This document shows, piece by piece, positions 1-9,744 of a stretch of DNA of 64,000 nucleotides. Source of the DNA: Aquabacterium humicola. Lineage in GTDB: Bacteria; Pseudomonadota; Gammaproteobacteria; Burkholderiales; Burkholderiaceae_C. Numbering within the stretch: the stretch's first letter is position 1; every line of letters begins with the position of its first letter. The position numbers and the translations under genes are program-made. The stretch is from positions 372,001 through 436,000 of the forward strand of contig NZ_JARGNB010000003.1 in NCBI RefSeq assembly GCF_030167915.1. Reading direction: 5' to 3'. Under the pieces are notes generated by a model. That model made no database searches and was not told the origin of the DNA. It saw only the letters and a program-made list of their open reading frames with translations.

Positions 1-953
<953 letters not shown>

Positions 954-974
954 GCACAGCGGCGGCAACAGCGC

Positions 975-1652
975 ATGGCCTTCAGCGACGCCGACCTCGG
1001 GGCCATCTGGCTGACCCTGCGCCTGGCGACGGTGGTGACCATCCTGCTGCTGCTGATCGGCACGCCCATCGCCTGGTGGCTGGCGCGCACCAAGTCCTGG
1101 TGGAAGGCGCCGGTGGGCGCGGTCGTGGCGCTGCCGCTGGTGCTGCCGCCGACGGTGCTGGGCTTCTACCTGCTGGTCACGATGGGCCCGAACGGGCCGG
1201 TGGGGCAACTCACCCAGTGGCTCGGCCTGGGCCTGCTGCCGTTCACCTTCTGGGGCCTGGTGGTGGGTTCGGTCTTCTATTCGCTGCCCTTCGTCGTGCA
1301 GCCGGTGCAGAACGCCTTCGAGGCGATCGGGGAGCGCCCGCTGGAAGTCGCGGCGACCCTGCGCGCCGGACCGTGGGACCGCTTCTTCAGCGTCGCCGTG
1401 CCGCTGGCCCGGCCCGGCTTCGTCACCGCCGCGATCCTCGGCTTCGCGCACACCGTCGGCGAGTTCGGCGTCGTGCTGATGATCGGCGGCAACATTCCAG
1501 ACAAGACGCGTGTCGTCTCGGTGCAGATCTACGACCACGTCGAGGCGCTCGAATACGCACAGGCGCACTGGCTCGCGGGCGGCATGGTGGTGTTCTCGTT
1601 CGCGGTGCTGCTGGCGCTGTACGTCTTCAACCCGGGCAGGCCCAGGGCGTGA
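975..1652 (+). CDS. modB: Molybdate ABC transporter permease ModB
   Basis: A 225-residue inner-membrane permease with about five hydrophobic helices. The first covers residues 10-36, and the last ([15 protein letters not shown]) is near the C-terminus. The EAA-type coupling loop ([20 protein letters not shown]) lies around residues 124-143, and the typical ModB sequence [17 protein letters not shown] follows. It passes molybdate from ModA into the cytoplasm, powered by ModC. The stop codon overlaps the modC start (GTGA), indicating translational coupling. Confidence 0.93.
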   Translation: MAFSDADLGAIWLTLRLATVVTILLLLIGTPIAWWLARTKSWWKAPVGAVVALPLVLPPTVLGFYLLVTMGPNGPVGQLTQWLGLGLLPFTFWGLVVGSVFYSLPFVVQPVQNAFEAIGERPLEVAATLRAGPWDRFFSVAVPLARPGFVTAAILGFAHTVGEFGVVLMIGGNIPDKTRVVSVQIYDHVEALEYAQAHWLAGGMVVFSFAVLLALYVFNPGRPRA

Positions 1653-2764
1653 GCACCGGCCCCGCCCCGACAGGCCGCCTGCGCGACGACCGCCCGCCGG
1701 GCATCGAGGCCCGCTTCGAGCTGGGCTTTCCCGGCTTCACGCTCGACGTGGACCTGGCCTTGCCGGGACGGGGCATCACGGCCCTGTTCGGCCACTCGGG
1801 GTCGGGCAAGACCACCCTGCTGCGCTGCATCGCCGGGCTGGAGCGCGCGCGGGGTCGCCTGTCGGTCAACGGCGAGCGGTGGCAGGACGATGCGCACTTC
1901 CTGCCCACGCACCGGCGTCCGCTCGGTTATGTGTTCCAGGAGGCCAGCCTGTTCCCTCACCTGTCGGTGCGCGGCAACCTGGCGTACGGGTTGAAGCGCG
2001 TGCCGGACGCGTCGCGCAACGGCGGCGAGCTCGCGGCCATCGAGCTGCTGGGCATCGGTCCGCTGCTCGACCGGGCCACCGGCGGCCTGTCGGGCGGCGA
2101 ACGCCAGCGGGTGGCCATCGCCCGGGCGCTGGCCGTCGGACCCCGGCTGCTGCTGATGGATGAACCGCTCGCGGCGCTGGACGTGGCGCGCAAGCAGGAG
2201 ATCCTGCCCTACCTGGAGCGCTTGCACGACGACCTCGACATCCCCGTGCTGTACGTCAGCCACTCGCCGGACGAAGTGGCGCGGCTCGCGGACCATGTGG
2301 TGCTGCTGGCCGACGGGCGCGTCGTGGCGCAGGGCGGGCTGCACGAGACGCTGGCACGGCTGGACCTGTCGGCGGCGTTCGCCGACGACGCCAGCGTCGT
2401 GATCGACGCCGAGGTGGCCGAGCACGACGATGCCGACGGCCTGACCCGGCTCGATTTCCGCGGCGGTTCGCTGCAGGTGAGCCGTTGCCGCGAACCCGTC
2501 GGCCAACGCCTGCGCGTGCGCGTGCGGGCCAGCGACGTCAGCCTGGCGAGCCACCGGCCCGAGCAGACCAGCATCCTCAACGTGCTGCCGGCCCGCGTCG
2601 TCGAACTGGCCGATGCCGGCAAGCCGGGTCAGGTGCTGGTCCGGCTGGACATGGCCGGCACGCCGATCGTCGCGCGCGTCACGCGCCGCTCGTGCCGGCT
2701 CCTGCAGATCGAACCGGGCCGGCCCATGTGGGTGCAGGTCAAGAGCGCAGCGGTGCTGCGGTAG
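1649..2764 (+). CDS. modC: Molybdate ABC transporter ATPase ModC
   Basis: A 371-residue ATP-binding subunit. It starts at the GTG at 1649, which overlaps the modB stop (GTGA), and the first residues fit ModC proteins. The Walker A is GHSGSGKTT at about residue 50, the signature is [14 protein letters not shown], and the Walker B is [12 protein letters not shown], followed by a switch His in YVSHS. The C-terminal ~130 residues form a Mop/TOBE-type domain ([13 protein letters not shown]) that in this family binds molybdate. It hydrolyses ATP for ModB-driven import. Confidence 0.93.
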   Translation: MSTGPAPTGRLRDDRPPGIEARFELGFPGFTLDVDLALPGRGITALFGHSGSGKTTLLRCIAGLERARGRLSVNGERWQDDAHFLPTHRRPLGYVFQEASLFPHLSVRGNLAYGLKRVPDASRNGGELAAIELLGIGPLLDRATGGLSGGERQRVAIARALAVGPRLLLMDEPLAALDVARKQEILPYLERLHDDLDIPVLYVSHSPDEVARLADHVVLLADGRVVAQGGLHETLARLDLSAAFADDASVVIDAEVAEHDDADGLTRLDFRGGSLQVSRCREPVGQRLRVRVRASDVSLASHRPEQTSILNVLPARVVELADAGKPGQVLVRLDMAGTPIVARVTRRSCRLLQIEPGRPMWVQVKSAAVLR

Positions 2765-2778
2765 CGGCGCACGCCGCT
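2763..2778. terminator. GC hairpin at the modC stop, between convergent modC and modE-like genes
   Basis: AGCGGCG, a 2-nt loop and CGCCGCT form a perfect 7-bp stem at the modC stop codon, 51 bp before the 3' end of the convergent regulator gene. No T-run follows, so it is at best a Rho-assisted or mRNA-end-protecting hairpin. Confidence 0.35.
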
Positions 2779-2828
2779 GCGCTGGCGAACGGGAGGGTCC
2801 GGGGGCGGTCGGTCGCGGATGCGGCCGG

Positions 2829-3257
2829 TCAGCGGGCGAGCAGTTCCAGCATCCGGTCGATGTCGCCGCGGCAGGCCTGCTCGGCGGTCTGCTCGATTCG
2901 CCGGTACAGCGCGACCAGCGCGCGCCCCGTGTCGGTGAGCGTGCTGCCGCCTCCGAGCGCGCCCCCCTTGGCGGACTCGACGGCCGGCGCCCGCAGGGAC
3001 CGGTTCAGTTCGTCCAGCAGCAACCAGGCGCGGCGGTACGACATGTCCAGGCGCCTGGCGGCCGCGGTGATGGAGCCGGTCTGCTCGATCGCCTCGATCA
3101 GCGAGATCTTTCCCGGGCCGATGGCGATCAGGTCCCCGACCGTGATGCGCAGGCGAAAGCGCACGACGGCCTGCCGGCCCGGACGACGCGCGCGTGCCGG
3201 GGTGCGGGCCGTGATGGGCGCGGCCGGTGAACGACGACGGGACGGGGGGGCGGGCAT
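2829..3257 (-). CDS. ModE-like winged-helix molybdate regulator, one-domain form
   Basis: A 142-residue protein with a basic, Pro/Ala-rich N-terminal ~30 residues. The winged helix-turn-helix of the ModE/LysR-like class follows (GKISLIEAIEQTGSITAAAR then LDMSYRRAWLLLDELNRSL). The family's GGxxGGG-type wing is present as KGGALGGGSTLTDTG. E. coli ModE has two further Mop/TOBE domains that bind molybdate; here the protein ends right after the DNA-binding domain. Sensing would have to come from a partner or from ModC. The gene converges on modC, and the upstream Mo-box is its likely target. Confidence 0.75.
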   Translation of the reverse strand: MPAPPSRRRSPAAPITARTPARARRPGRQAVVRFRLRITVGDLIAIGPGKISLIEAIEQTGSITAAARRLDMSYRRAWLLLDELNRSLRAPAVESAKGGALGGGSTLTDTGRALVALYRRIEQTAEQACRGDIDRMLELLAR

Positions 3258-3360
3258 CGACAAAGCATAGCCCGGCGATCGCCCGTGGCAGCGGCGGCTG
3301 CACGCCCCCTGACGTGGCGAACCGCGGCGCAGGGATGCCACTCTAATGTGGGGTCCCCCT

Positions 3361-3376
3361 GGTACGCAGGCGTACC
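3361..3376. promoter_or_regulatory. Perfect inverted repeat in the aldehyde dehydrogenase leader
   Basis: GGTACGC, 2 nt, GCGTACC forms a perfect 7+7 palindrome about 57 bp upstream of the dehydrogenase ATG and just downstream of a TCTAAT sequence at 3342-3347 that may be a -10. It looks like a dimeric repressor operator; the cognate regulator is not identifiable here. Confidence 0.4.
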
Positions 3377-3432
3377 GGGATCGGCCACACTCGCCAGCCA
3401 TGTCGCGCGGTCCGCCGCGCACCGGAGGCCGC

Positions 3433-4845
3433 ATGCACCAGACCCTCGAAGAAACCCTTAGGCTCGCGCTCGAGCACCAGCGCGCGGCCTTCGCCGCCGA
3501 GCCGATGCCGACCGTGGCGGTGCGGCGCGACCGGCTGCAGCGCCTGCATCGGCTGGTCAGCGACAACGCCGACGCGCTGGCCACCGCCATCGCCGCCGAC
3601 TTCGGCCACCGCGCGCACCAGGAAAGCCAGCTGGCCGACATCTTCACGGTCGTCTCGGCGGCGCGGCATGCGCTGCGCCACCTGCGCGGCTGGGCCAAGG
3701 CCCGCCGCGTGCCGACGCAGCTGCACTTCCTGCCGGCCCACAACCGGCTGATCCGCCAGCCGCTGGGCGTGGTCGGCATCGTGGCGCCGTGGAACTACCC
3801 GGTGAACCTGGCGCTGTGCCCTGCTGTGGCAGCGCTCGCCGCCGGCAACCGCGTGATGATCAAGCCCTCGGAGCTGACGCCGAGGACCTCGGCGCTGATG
3901 GCGAAGCTGATCGCCGAACACTTCGCGCCCGAGGAGATGCAGGTGATCGTCGGCGACGCGCAGGTCGGCCGCGCCTTCACCGAGCTGCCCTTCGACCACC
4001 TGTTCTTCACCGGCTCGACGGCGGTCGGCCGCCTCGTCGCGCAGGCCGCGGCGAAGAACCTGACGCCGGTGACGTTGGAGCTGGGTGGCAAGTCACCGGC
4101 CATCATCGACCGCAGCGCGGACCTCAAGCTCACCGCCGAGCGCCTGGCCTTCGGAAAGCTCTTCAACGCCGGCCAGACCTGCGTCGCGCCCGACTACGCC
4201 CTGGTGCCGCGCGAGCTGGTCGAGCCGCTGGTGCAGGGCGTGACCGACGCGATGCGCCGCATGTACCCGCGCATCGCCGGCAACCCCGACTACACCAGCA
4301 TCGTCGCGCCGCGCCACCGCGCGCGGCTGCAGCAGCTGATCGACGACGCCCGCGCGCAGGGCGCGCGCATCGTCACCACGCACGACGAACAACCGGCCGA
4401 CAACCGCCTCGTGCCGCACCTGCTGCTCGACGTCAACGACCGCATGGCGGTGATGCGCGAGGAGATCTTCGGCCCGCTGCTGCCGATCGTGCCGTACGGC
4501 GACGTGTCCGAGGCGCTGGCCTACGTGACGAAGCACGACCGGCCGCTCGCGCTGTACTGGTTCGGCCGGGATGCCGCGGTGCAGCGCCGCGTGCTCGACG
4601 AGACGCATGCCGGCGGCGTGACGATCAACGACTGCATCTGGCACCTCGGCCAGGAAGAGCAGCCCTTCGGCGGCGTCGGACCCAGCGGGATGGGCAGCTA
4701 CCACGGCGAATGGGGCTTCCGCACCTTCAGCAAGGAAAAGCCGGTGTTCGTGCAGTCGCGCTTCGCCGGCACGAAGCTGTTCCTGCCGCCGTACGGCCAG
4801 ACGTTCGATCGCCTGCTGGGCCTGTTGAGGCGCATCGCCGGCTAG
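3433..4845 (+). CDS. Coniferyl-aldehyde dehydrogenase-type NAD(P)-dependent aldehyde dehydrogenase
   Basis: A 470-residue aldehyde dehydrogenase of the short class that includes coniferyl aldehyde dehydrogenase (CalB). Visible are the PWNYPVNLALCPAVAALAAG cofactor region, FTGSTAVGR, the general-base loop LELGGKSPA, and the catalytic Cys in FNAGQTCVAPDY at about residue 247. The C-terminus (PPYGQTFDRLLGLL) is typical of this subfamily, which lacks the long C-terminal extension of classical ALDHs. It oxidises aldehydes to acids in the cytoplasm. GGAGG at 3424-3428 supports the ATG at 3433 over upstream in-frame starts. The true substrate is not shown by sequence. Confidence 0.85.
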   Translation: MHQTLEETLRLALEHQRAAFAAEPMPTVAVRRDRLQRLHRLVSDNADALATAIAADFGHRAHQESQLADIFTVVSAARHALRHLRGWAKARRVPTQLHFLPAHNRLIRQPLGVVGIVAPWNYPVNLALCPAVAALAAGNRVMIKPSELTPRTSALMAKLIAEHFAPEEMQVIVGDAQVGRAFTELPFDHLFFTGSTAVGRLVAQAAAKNLTPVTLELGGKSPAIIDRSADLKLTAERLAFGKLFNAGQTCVAPDYALVPRELVEPLVQGVTDAMRRMYPRIAGNPDYTSIVAPRHRARLQQLIDDARAQGARIVTTHDEQPADNRLVPHLLLDVNDRMAVMREEIFGPLLPIVPYGDVSEALAYVTKHDRPLALYWFGRDAAVQRRVLDETHAGGVTINDCIWHLGQEEQPFGGVGPSGMGSYHGEWGFRTFSKEKPVFVQSRFAGTKLFLPPYGQTFDRLLGLLRRIAG

Positions 4846-4900
4846 CGCACGAAGGACGCGTACCCGCTGGCCGCCATGGCCGCGGGCGCCAGCGGGTGCG

Positions 4901-5650
4901 TCAGACCTGCGCGATCCCGCCGTCCACCGCGTACTCCGCACCCGTGACGAAGGACGCGTCGTCCGACAGCAGGAAGGCGGCGACCGCGGCCACCTCCGAC
5001 GGCTGGCCGAAGCGCCCCAGCGGCACCGAGGGCACGATGGCCGCGCCGAGCGCGGCCTGGTCCGCCGCCGGCATGCCCATGCGGTCGAAGAAGCCGGTCT
5101 CGATCGGCCCCGGGCTCACCGCGTTGACGCGGATGCGCCGCGGCGCCAGCTCGTTGGCCAGCACGCGCGTCAGCGTGCGCAGCGCGCCCTTGGTGGCGGC
5201 GTAGACGCCCAGGGTCGCCATGCCCTTCTCGTGGGCGATCGAGGTGTTCATCACCAGCGCCGCGCCGTCCGCCAGCAGCGGCGCCAGCGCCTTGGCCTGC
5301 AGCAGCGGGCCGCGAACGTTGACCGCGAACTGCGCGTCGAAGTCGTCGGCCGACACGTCGGCGAGCGGCGCGAAGCGGCCGAAGCCGGCGTTGAAGAACA
5401 CGCCGTCCAGCCGCGGCGTCACGCGCCGGATCGCCTCGGCCAGCGCGTCTTCCGCACCCGGAGCGCCCGCGTCATTCAGCAGGTAGTGCGCACGGTCGCC
5501 GAGCACCGCGCGTGCCGCATCCAGCGACGATGCGCGGGAGGCGGTGACGATCACGCGCGCGCCCTCGCCGGCCAGCCGCCGGGCCGTGGCCAGGCCGATG
5601 CCGCTGGTGCCACCGGTGACCAGCAGCGTCTTGTTGTCGAATCGGTTCAT
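4901..5650 (-). CDS. SDR-family oxidoreductase
   Basis: A 249-residue classical short-chain dehydrogenase/reductase. The Rossmann motif TGGTSGIGLA is at the N-terminus, NAG lies in FFNAGFG at about residue 90, the catalytic Ser region is MNTSIAHEKG, YAATK carries the catalytic Tyr and Lys, and the C-terminus is FVTGAEYAVDGG. It most resembles YxxxK SDRs annotated as glucose/ribitol-dehydrogenase-like, but the substrate is unknown. An AGAGG sequence 8 nt upstream favours the ATG at 5650 over the one at 5656. It is divergent from the LysR gene, which is the likely regulator. Confidence 0.88.
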   Translation of the reverse strand: MNRFDNKTLLVTGGTSGIGLATARRLAGEGARVIVTASRASSLDAARAVLGDRAHYLLNDAGAPGAEDALAEAIRRVTPRLDGVFFNAGFGRFAPLADVSADDFDAQFAVNVRGPLLQAKALAPLLADGAALVMNTSIAHEKGMATLGVYAATKGALRTLTRVLANELAPRRIRVNAVSPGPIETGFFDRMGMPAADQAALGAAIVPSVPLGRFGQPSEVAAVAAFLLSDDASFVTGAEYAVDGGIAQV

Positions 5651-5738
5651 GGGCATGGCCTCTCGTGAAGAAGTGGAACGGCCGCTACCTTACGATGCGC
5701 ATCTGCACAAGGAAATTCACGAAGTGGGCAAGAAGAAC

Positions 5739-6725
5739 TTGCATGCACGCACAGGGCCGGCCGGCAGCGTGCTGGACTGGAACGATCTGCGCACGGTGCT
5801 CGCGGTGGCGCGTTCGGGCAGCCTGGCGGGCGCCGCGCGCGAGCTCGAGCTGCGGCACTCGACGGTGTTCCGCCGGATCGAGGAGGCCGAGGCGCGGCTC
5901 GGTGCGCGCCTGTTCGAGCGCGCGCGCACCGGCTGGGCGCCGAACGCGCAGGGCGAAGCGATGGCGCGCGCGGCCGCCGAGATGGAAGCCGCGGCGCTGG
6001 CCGCCGAACGCGCGATCAGCGGCGCCGATGCGCGCGTCGAAGGCGTGATCCGCATCGCCACCAGCGAGATGCTCGCCGGCTGGCTGCTGCCGCCGCTGCT
6101 GACCCGCTTCCTCGCCGAGCACCCCGGCATCCAGATCGAGGCCGACGTGTCGAACCGCACCGTCGACCTGACGCGGCGCGAGGCCGACCTCGCGCTGCGG
6201 GCGACGCACACGCCGCCGGAGAGCATGGTCGGCCGCCGGGTCGCCGAGATGCGCTACGCGGTCTATGCGACCCGCGCGCTGGTGCCGGCGCGCCGTGGCG
6301 TGCCCGAGCTCGCCGAGCTGCCGTGGGTCGGCTTCGACGAACGCCTGGCCTACACCGAGATCGCGCGCTGGTTCGCGGCGGCGCTGCCCGAGGTGCAGCC
6401 GCGCCTGCGCGCCGATTCGCTGCCGGCGATGCTGAAAGCCGCCGCGGCCGGTGCCGGCGCGGTGGTGCTGCCGATGTTCGCCGCCGCGCAGGAGCCGCGC
6501 CTCGTGCGCATCACGCCGCCGATCGAGGGCCCGGCGATGGGCCTGTGGCTGCTGCACCACCCGGACGTGCGCGGCAATGCGCGCGTGCGCACGCTGATGT
6601 CGTGGCTGGCCGAAACGATCCCGCCGGAGATGGCGCGGCTGGCCGACAGTGGCGCCTGCGCGCGCGACTTCGCGCCCTGCCCGGTGAAGCCGCGGCGGCG
6701 GCGTGCTGCGGCCGCACCGGGCTAG
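5739..6725 (+). CDS. LysR-family transcriptional regulator
   Basis: An approximately 328-residue LysR-type regulator. The winged helix-turn-helix is DWNDLRTVLAVARSGSLAGA followed by RELELRHSTVFRRIEEAEAR. A periplasmic-binding-protein-like effector domain starts near residue 100 (VIRIATSEMLAGWLLPPLL). Start choice is uncertain: TTG at 5739 and GTG at 5769 both give normal N-termini, while the in-frame ATG at 5655 would run into the divergent SDR start. Divergent LysR/enzyme pairs usually mean that the regulator controls the enzyme from the shared ~90-bp intergenic region. Confidence 0.85.
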   Translation: MHARTGPAGSVLDWNDLRTVLAVARSGSLAGAARELELRHSTVFRRIEEAEARLGARLFERARTGWAPNAQGEAMARAAAEMEAAALAAERAISGADARVEGVIRIATSEMLAGWLLPPLLTRFLAEHPGIQIEADVSNRTVDLTRREADLALRATHTPPESMVGRRVAEMRYAVYATRALVPARRGVPELAELPWVGFDERLAYTEIARWFAAALPEVQPRLRADSLPAMLKAAAAGAGAVVLPMFAAAQEPRLVRITPPIEGPAMGLWLLHHPDVRGNARVRTLMSWLAETIPPEMARLADSGACARDFAPCPVKPRRRRAAAAPG

Positions 6726-6750
6726 CGAGACCCAGATTCGCGCGGCGCCT

Positions 6751-7674
6751 TCAGTCGGCGCCGTCGGGTGCGTCCGGCGTGTCCGCCAGCGTGCCCCCGC
6801 AGCGGCCATCCACCGTGACCCACAGGTGCGGCAGCCCCGACGCGGCCAACCACGCGGGTCCGTCCGCGTCCTTCAGCATGCCGATCGTCGACGCGCTGCC
6901 GGCCACCACGCACAGCGGCGCGACGACGGTGGCGGCGGCCATCGTGCGCACCGGCCAGCCGCTGCGCGGATCGAGGATGTGGCCGTAGCGCACGCCGTCG
7001 ATCACGATGCAGCGCTCGTAGTCGCCGCTGCTGGCCATCGCGCCCTGCGACAACGCGACCGTCGCCAGCAGGCCTTCCGGCTCGCGCGGATGGCGCAGGC
7101 CGATGCGCCAGGGGCTGCCGTCGGGCTGCGGGCCGATCGCGCGGATGTCGCCGCCGAGGTTGACGAAGCCATGCCGCAGGCCCGCTTCCAGCAGCATCAC
7201 CGCGGCGCGGTCGACCGCGTATTCCTTGACGATGCCGCCGAAGTCGAGCTCCATGCCGGGCTGCGGAAACTCGAGCCGCGGCGCCTGCCAGCGCACGCGC
7301 TGCCAGCCGACGAGGGGCAGCCAGCGCCGCACCTCGTGCGGGTCGGGCAGGCGGCCGTCGGCGAAGCGCCCCCAGGCGCGGCGCAGGATGCCCGAGCTGA
7401 TGTCGAACAGGCCGCCGCTCTGCGCATGGCAGGCGTCGGCATAGTTCAGCAGCGCCGCGGTCTCGTGATCGACCTCCACCGCGCCGCCGGCAGCCGCCAC
7501 GCGGTTGATCGCGGAAAGCACGTTGTCGTCGCGGTAGCGCGAGTAGCGCGCCTCGAGGCGGTGCACGTCGTCGACGGCGCGCTGCACGGCCTCGCCAGCA
7601 CCCGCATCGGCGGCGGCCACCTGGATCTCGCAGGCCGTGCCCATCGCGCGGAACTCGACGCGGTGCAGCGTCAT
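6751..7674 (-). CDS. apbE: FAD:protein FMN transferase (ApbE family)
   Basis: A 307-residue ApbE-type flavin transferase, which covalently attaches FMN from FAD to Thr/Ser in target flavoproteins. It begins with the conserved MGTACEIQV strand. Family motifs are FDISSGILRRAWGR, LDFGGIVKEYAVD, NLGGDIRAIG and HILDPRSGWPV. No signal peptide or lipobox is visible, although many ApbE proteins are periplasmic lipoproteins. The gene lies 23 bp downstream of tetR on the same strand. ApbE genes often neighbour DUF3570/DUF4266 genes; here that pair is 8 kb away beyond the lipid operon. Confidence 0.87.
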   Translation of the reverse strand: MTLHRVEFRAMGTACEIQVAAADAGAGEAVQRAVDDVHRLEARYSRYRDDNVLSAINRVAAAGGAVEVDHETAALLNYADACHAQSGGLFDISSGILRRAWGRFADGRLPDPHEVRRWLPLVGWQRVRWQAPRLEFPQPGMELDFGGIVKEYAVDRAAVMLLEAGLRHGFVNLGGDIRAIGPQPDGSPWRIGLRHPREPEGLLATVALSQGAMASSGDYERCIVIDGVRYGHILDPRSGWPVRTMAAATVVAPLCVVAGSASTIGMLKDADGPAWLAASGLPHLWVTVDGRCGGTLADTPDAPDGAD

Positions 7675-7697
7675 CGGTGCGCCGCGGGGGCCGGTGT

Positions 7698-8333
7698 TCA
7701 GGGTGCGCGCCGCCCCGTGCGCGCGGGGCCGCCCAGGCCGCTGAAGGTCGTGCGCGTCATCCAGTCGACGATCTGATCGTCGTCGTGCTGGCCCTGCGAC
7801 TTCAGCAGGCCCAGCACCGGGTCGCAGGCGCGCGCGAACAGCGTGAACAGCACCAGCTCGGGCGGCAGCGTGTCGTCGATCGCACCGTCGCGCTGCGCGC
7901 GGCCGATCCACTCGCCGAGCTTGTCGCTCAGCTCCATCAGCCGGTCCATGTAGTCGCCGTTGCCCATCAGCGCCGCGGTCAGCTTGGAGTTCTGCGACGG
8001 CAGCGTCGGCATCTCGCCGGCCAGCTGCACGCGCAGCGCCCAGCGCACGACCTCGCGCAGCTGCTCCACCGCCGGGACATCGGGCCCGCGCGCGCGCAGG
8101 CCGTCGACGTACTCCAGCGCGCGCTGCAGCAGGCGCACCATCGCCGCGCCGGCCAGCTGTTCCTTCGAGCTGAAGTGCTTGTACAGGCTGGCCTTCGCGA
8201 TGCCGGCCTCGGCGGCGACCTCGTCGACGGTCATCAGGTCGTAGCCCTTGCTGACCAGCAGGCGGTTCACCGCGGCGAGCACGACGTCCTCGCGCATGCG
8301 CTGCACCTGCTCCTTGTATGAGGGTCGTTCCAT
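7698..8333 (-). CDS. TetR/AcrR-family transcriptional repressor
   Basis: A 211-residue TetR-type regulator. The HTH is at residues ~25-55 (MTVDEVAAEAGIAKASLYKH then FSSKEQLAGAAM), followed by an all-helical ligand/dimer domain. The ATG at 8333 is preferred because a TACAAT -10 ends only 7 nt upstream and no Shine-Dalgarno is seen, suggesting a leaderless mRNA; an alternative ATG is at 8357. It is divergent from the FAD oxidoreductase-led lipid operon, and the intergenic region holds a perfect 16-bp palindrome overlapping that operon's promoter. This makes it the operon's likely repressor, with apbE co-transcribed downstream. Confidence 0.88.
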   Translation of the reverse strand: MERPSYKEQVQRMREDVVLAAVNRLLVSKGYDLMTVDEVAAEAGIAKASLYKHFSSKEQLAGAAMVRLLQRALEYVDGLRARGPDVPAVEQLREVVRWALRVQLAGEMPTLPSQNSKLTAALMGNGDYMDRLMELSDKLGEWIGRAQRDGAIDDTLPPELVLFTLFARACDPVLGLLKSQGQHDDDQIVDWMTRTTFSGLGGPARTGRRAP

Positions 8334-8340
8334 CGGGGGG

Positions 8341-8432
8341 ATTGTAGGCGTGTTCATACCGTCATGTACGCAAATTGAACCAAGTCGGTTGCAGTATGAA
8401 CCGAATAGTCATACACTGAACTGATCAGTTCA
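8341..8432. promoter_or_regulatory. Divergent tetR / lipid-operon promoter with repeated operator elements
   Basis: Rightward promoter: TTGCAG (8389-8394), 17 bp, TACACT (8412-8417). Leftward -10: TACAAT on the minus strand at 8341-8346. A perfect 16-bp palindrome, TGAACTGATCAGTTCA (8417-8432), covers the rightward start point. GTTCATAC (8352-8359) and GTATGAAC (8394-8401) form a long-range inverted repeat, one copy in each promoter. GTATGA-N9-TCATAC (8394-8414) is a further dyad. Such a layout suits a TetR dimer repressing both directions. Confidence 0.65.
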
Positions 8433-8466
8433 CGCACCTCGGTCCCACCGGCCCGACGCACCCACG

Positions 8467-9744
8467 ATGAAGCGCATCGCCGTCATCGGCTCCGGCATCG
8501 CCGGCCTCGCCGCCGCCCGAACCCTGCATGCCGGCGGCGCCCGCGTGACGCTGTTCGAGGCCTCCGCGCGATTCGGCGGGCATGCGCACACCGTCGATGT
8601 CACGCTCGACAACGTCACGCACGGCGTCGACACCGGCTTCCTGGTCTACAACGAGCGCACCTATCCGCTGCTGACACGGCTGTTCGCCGAGCTCGGCGTC
8701 GAGACCGCGCCGTCGGACATGTCGTTCTCCGTGCAGGTGCGCTCGCTCGGCCTCGAATGGAGCGGCTCGTCGGCGGCGACCGTGTTCGCGCAGAAGCGCA
8801 ACCTGCTGCGGCCGCCCTTCTGGCGCATGCTGGCGGACCTGCTGCGCTTCAACCGCGAGGCCACGGCGCTGGCCGCGCAAGGTGACGTCGACGCACTGGC
8901 CCAGCCGGTCGAGGACTTCCTGCGCGAGCGGCGCTACGGCCGCCCCTTCGTCGACTGGTACCTGCTGCCGATGGTCGGCTGCATCTGGTCCTGCCCGCCC
9001 GGCCAGATGCTGCGCTTCCCGGTCGCCACGCTGATCCGCTTCTGCCACAACCACGGGCTGCTGCAGCTGGCCGACCGGCCGCCGTGGCGCACCGTGCAAG
9101 GCGGCTCGCGCCGCTATGTCGAGCGCATCGTCGCGGCGCTGCCGGATGCACGCGCGCAGATGCCGGTGCTCGCGGTGCAGCGCGGCACGGCCGGCGTGCG
9201 CGTGAGCACGGCCGCCGGCGCCGAACGCTTCGACGAGCTGGTGTTCGCCTGCCACGCCGGCCAGGCGCTGCAGCTGCTGGGCGACGATGCCAGCGCCGAC
9301 GAGCGCCGGCTGCTCGGCGCGATCCGCACGCAGACCAACCTCGCGGTGCTGCACACCGATGTCTCGGTGCTGCCGCGCCGGCGCAGCGCGTGGGCGGCAT
9401 GGAACCACGATGCGCGACCCGCCGGCGAAGACGGCGGCATCTGCCTGCACTACCTGATCAACCGGCTGCAGCCGCTGCCCTGGCAGCGCCCGGTGATCGT
9501 CACGCTGAATCCGCTGCGCGAACCGGCCGGCGTCATCGGACGTTATGCCGTCGCGCACCCGATCTTCGACCAGGCAGCGATCGACGCGCAGCGCGCGCTG
9601 CCGCGGCTGCAAGGGCAGCGGCGCAGCTGGTTCTGCGGCGCGTGGACCGGCTACGGCTTCCACGAGGACGGCCTGGCGTCCGGCCTGGCGGTGGCCGATG
9701 CGCTGCTGCGCCAGCTGGCGCAGCCGACCAGGGAGGCCGCATGA
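8467..9744 (+). CDS. FAD-dependent amine-oxidase-type oxidoreductase of a lipid-modification operon
   Basis: A 425-residue flavoprotein with the N-terminal dinucleotide fold GSGIAGLAAARTLHAGGARV, the FAD-binding FEASARFGGHAHT motif (GGxxxT type), and a C-terminal FCGAWTGYGFHEDGL FAD-contact segment. Homologues annotated NAD/FAD-binding protein precede DUF1365 and a cyclopropane synthase in many proteobacteria. In Rhodobacter this set belongs to the singlet-oxygen (RpoE-ChrR) regulon linked to unusual membrane fatty acids, as I recall it. It probably desaturates or oxidises a phospholipid-bound acyl chain. First gene of the operon; its stop overlaps the next start (ATGA). Confidence 0.82.
   Translation: MKRIAVIGSGIAGLAAARTLHAGGARVTLFEASARFGGHAHTVDVTLDNVTHGVDTGFLVYNERTYPLLTRLFAELGVETAPSDMSFSVQVRSLGLEWSGSSAATVFAQKRNLLRPPFWRMLADLLRFNREATALAAQGDVDALAQPVEDFLRERRYGRPFVDWYLLPMVGCIWSCPPGQMLRFPVATLIRFCHNHGLLQLADRPPWRTVQGGSRRYVERIVAALPDARAQMPVLAVQRGTAGVRVSTAAGAERFDELVFACHAGQALQLLGDDASADERRLLGAIRTQTNLAVLHTDVSVLPRRRSAWAAWNHDARPAGEDGGICLHYLINRLQPLPWQRPVIVTLNPLREPAGVIGRYAVAHPIFDQAAIDAQRALPRLQGQRRSWFCGAWTGYGFHEDGLASGLAVADALLRQLAQPTREAA

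Noticed and set aside
3309-3322. CTGAC-GTGG-CGAAC as an FNR site for the aldehyde dehydrogenase
   Set aside because: Only about 4/10 match to the consensus.
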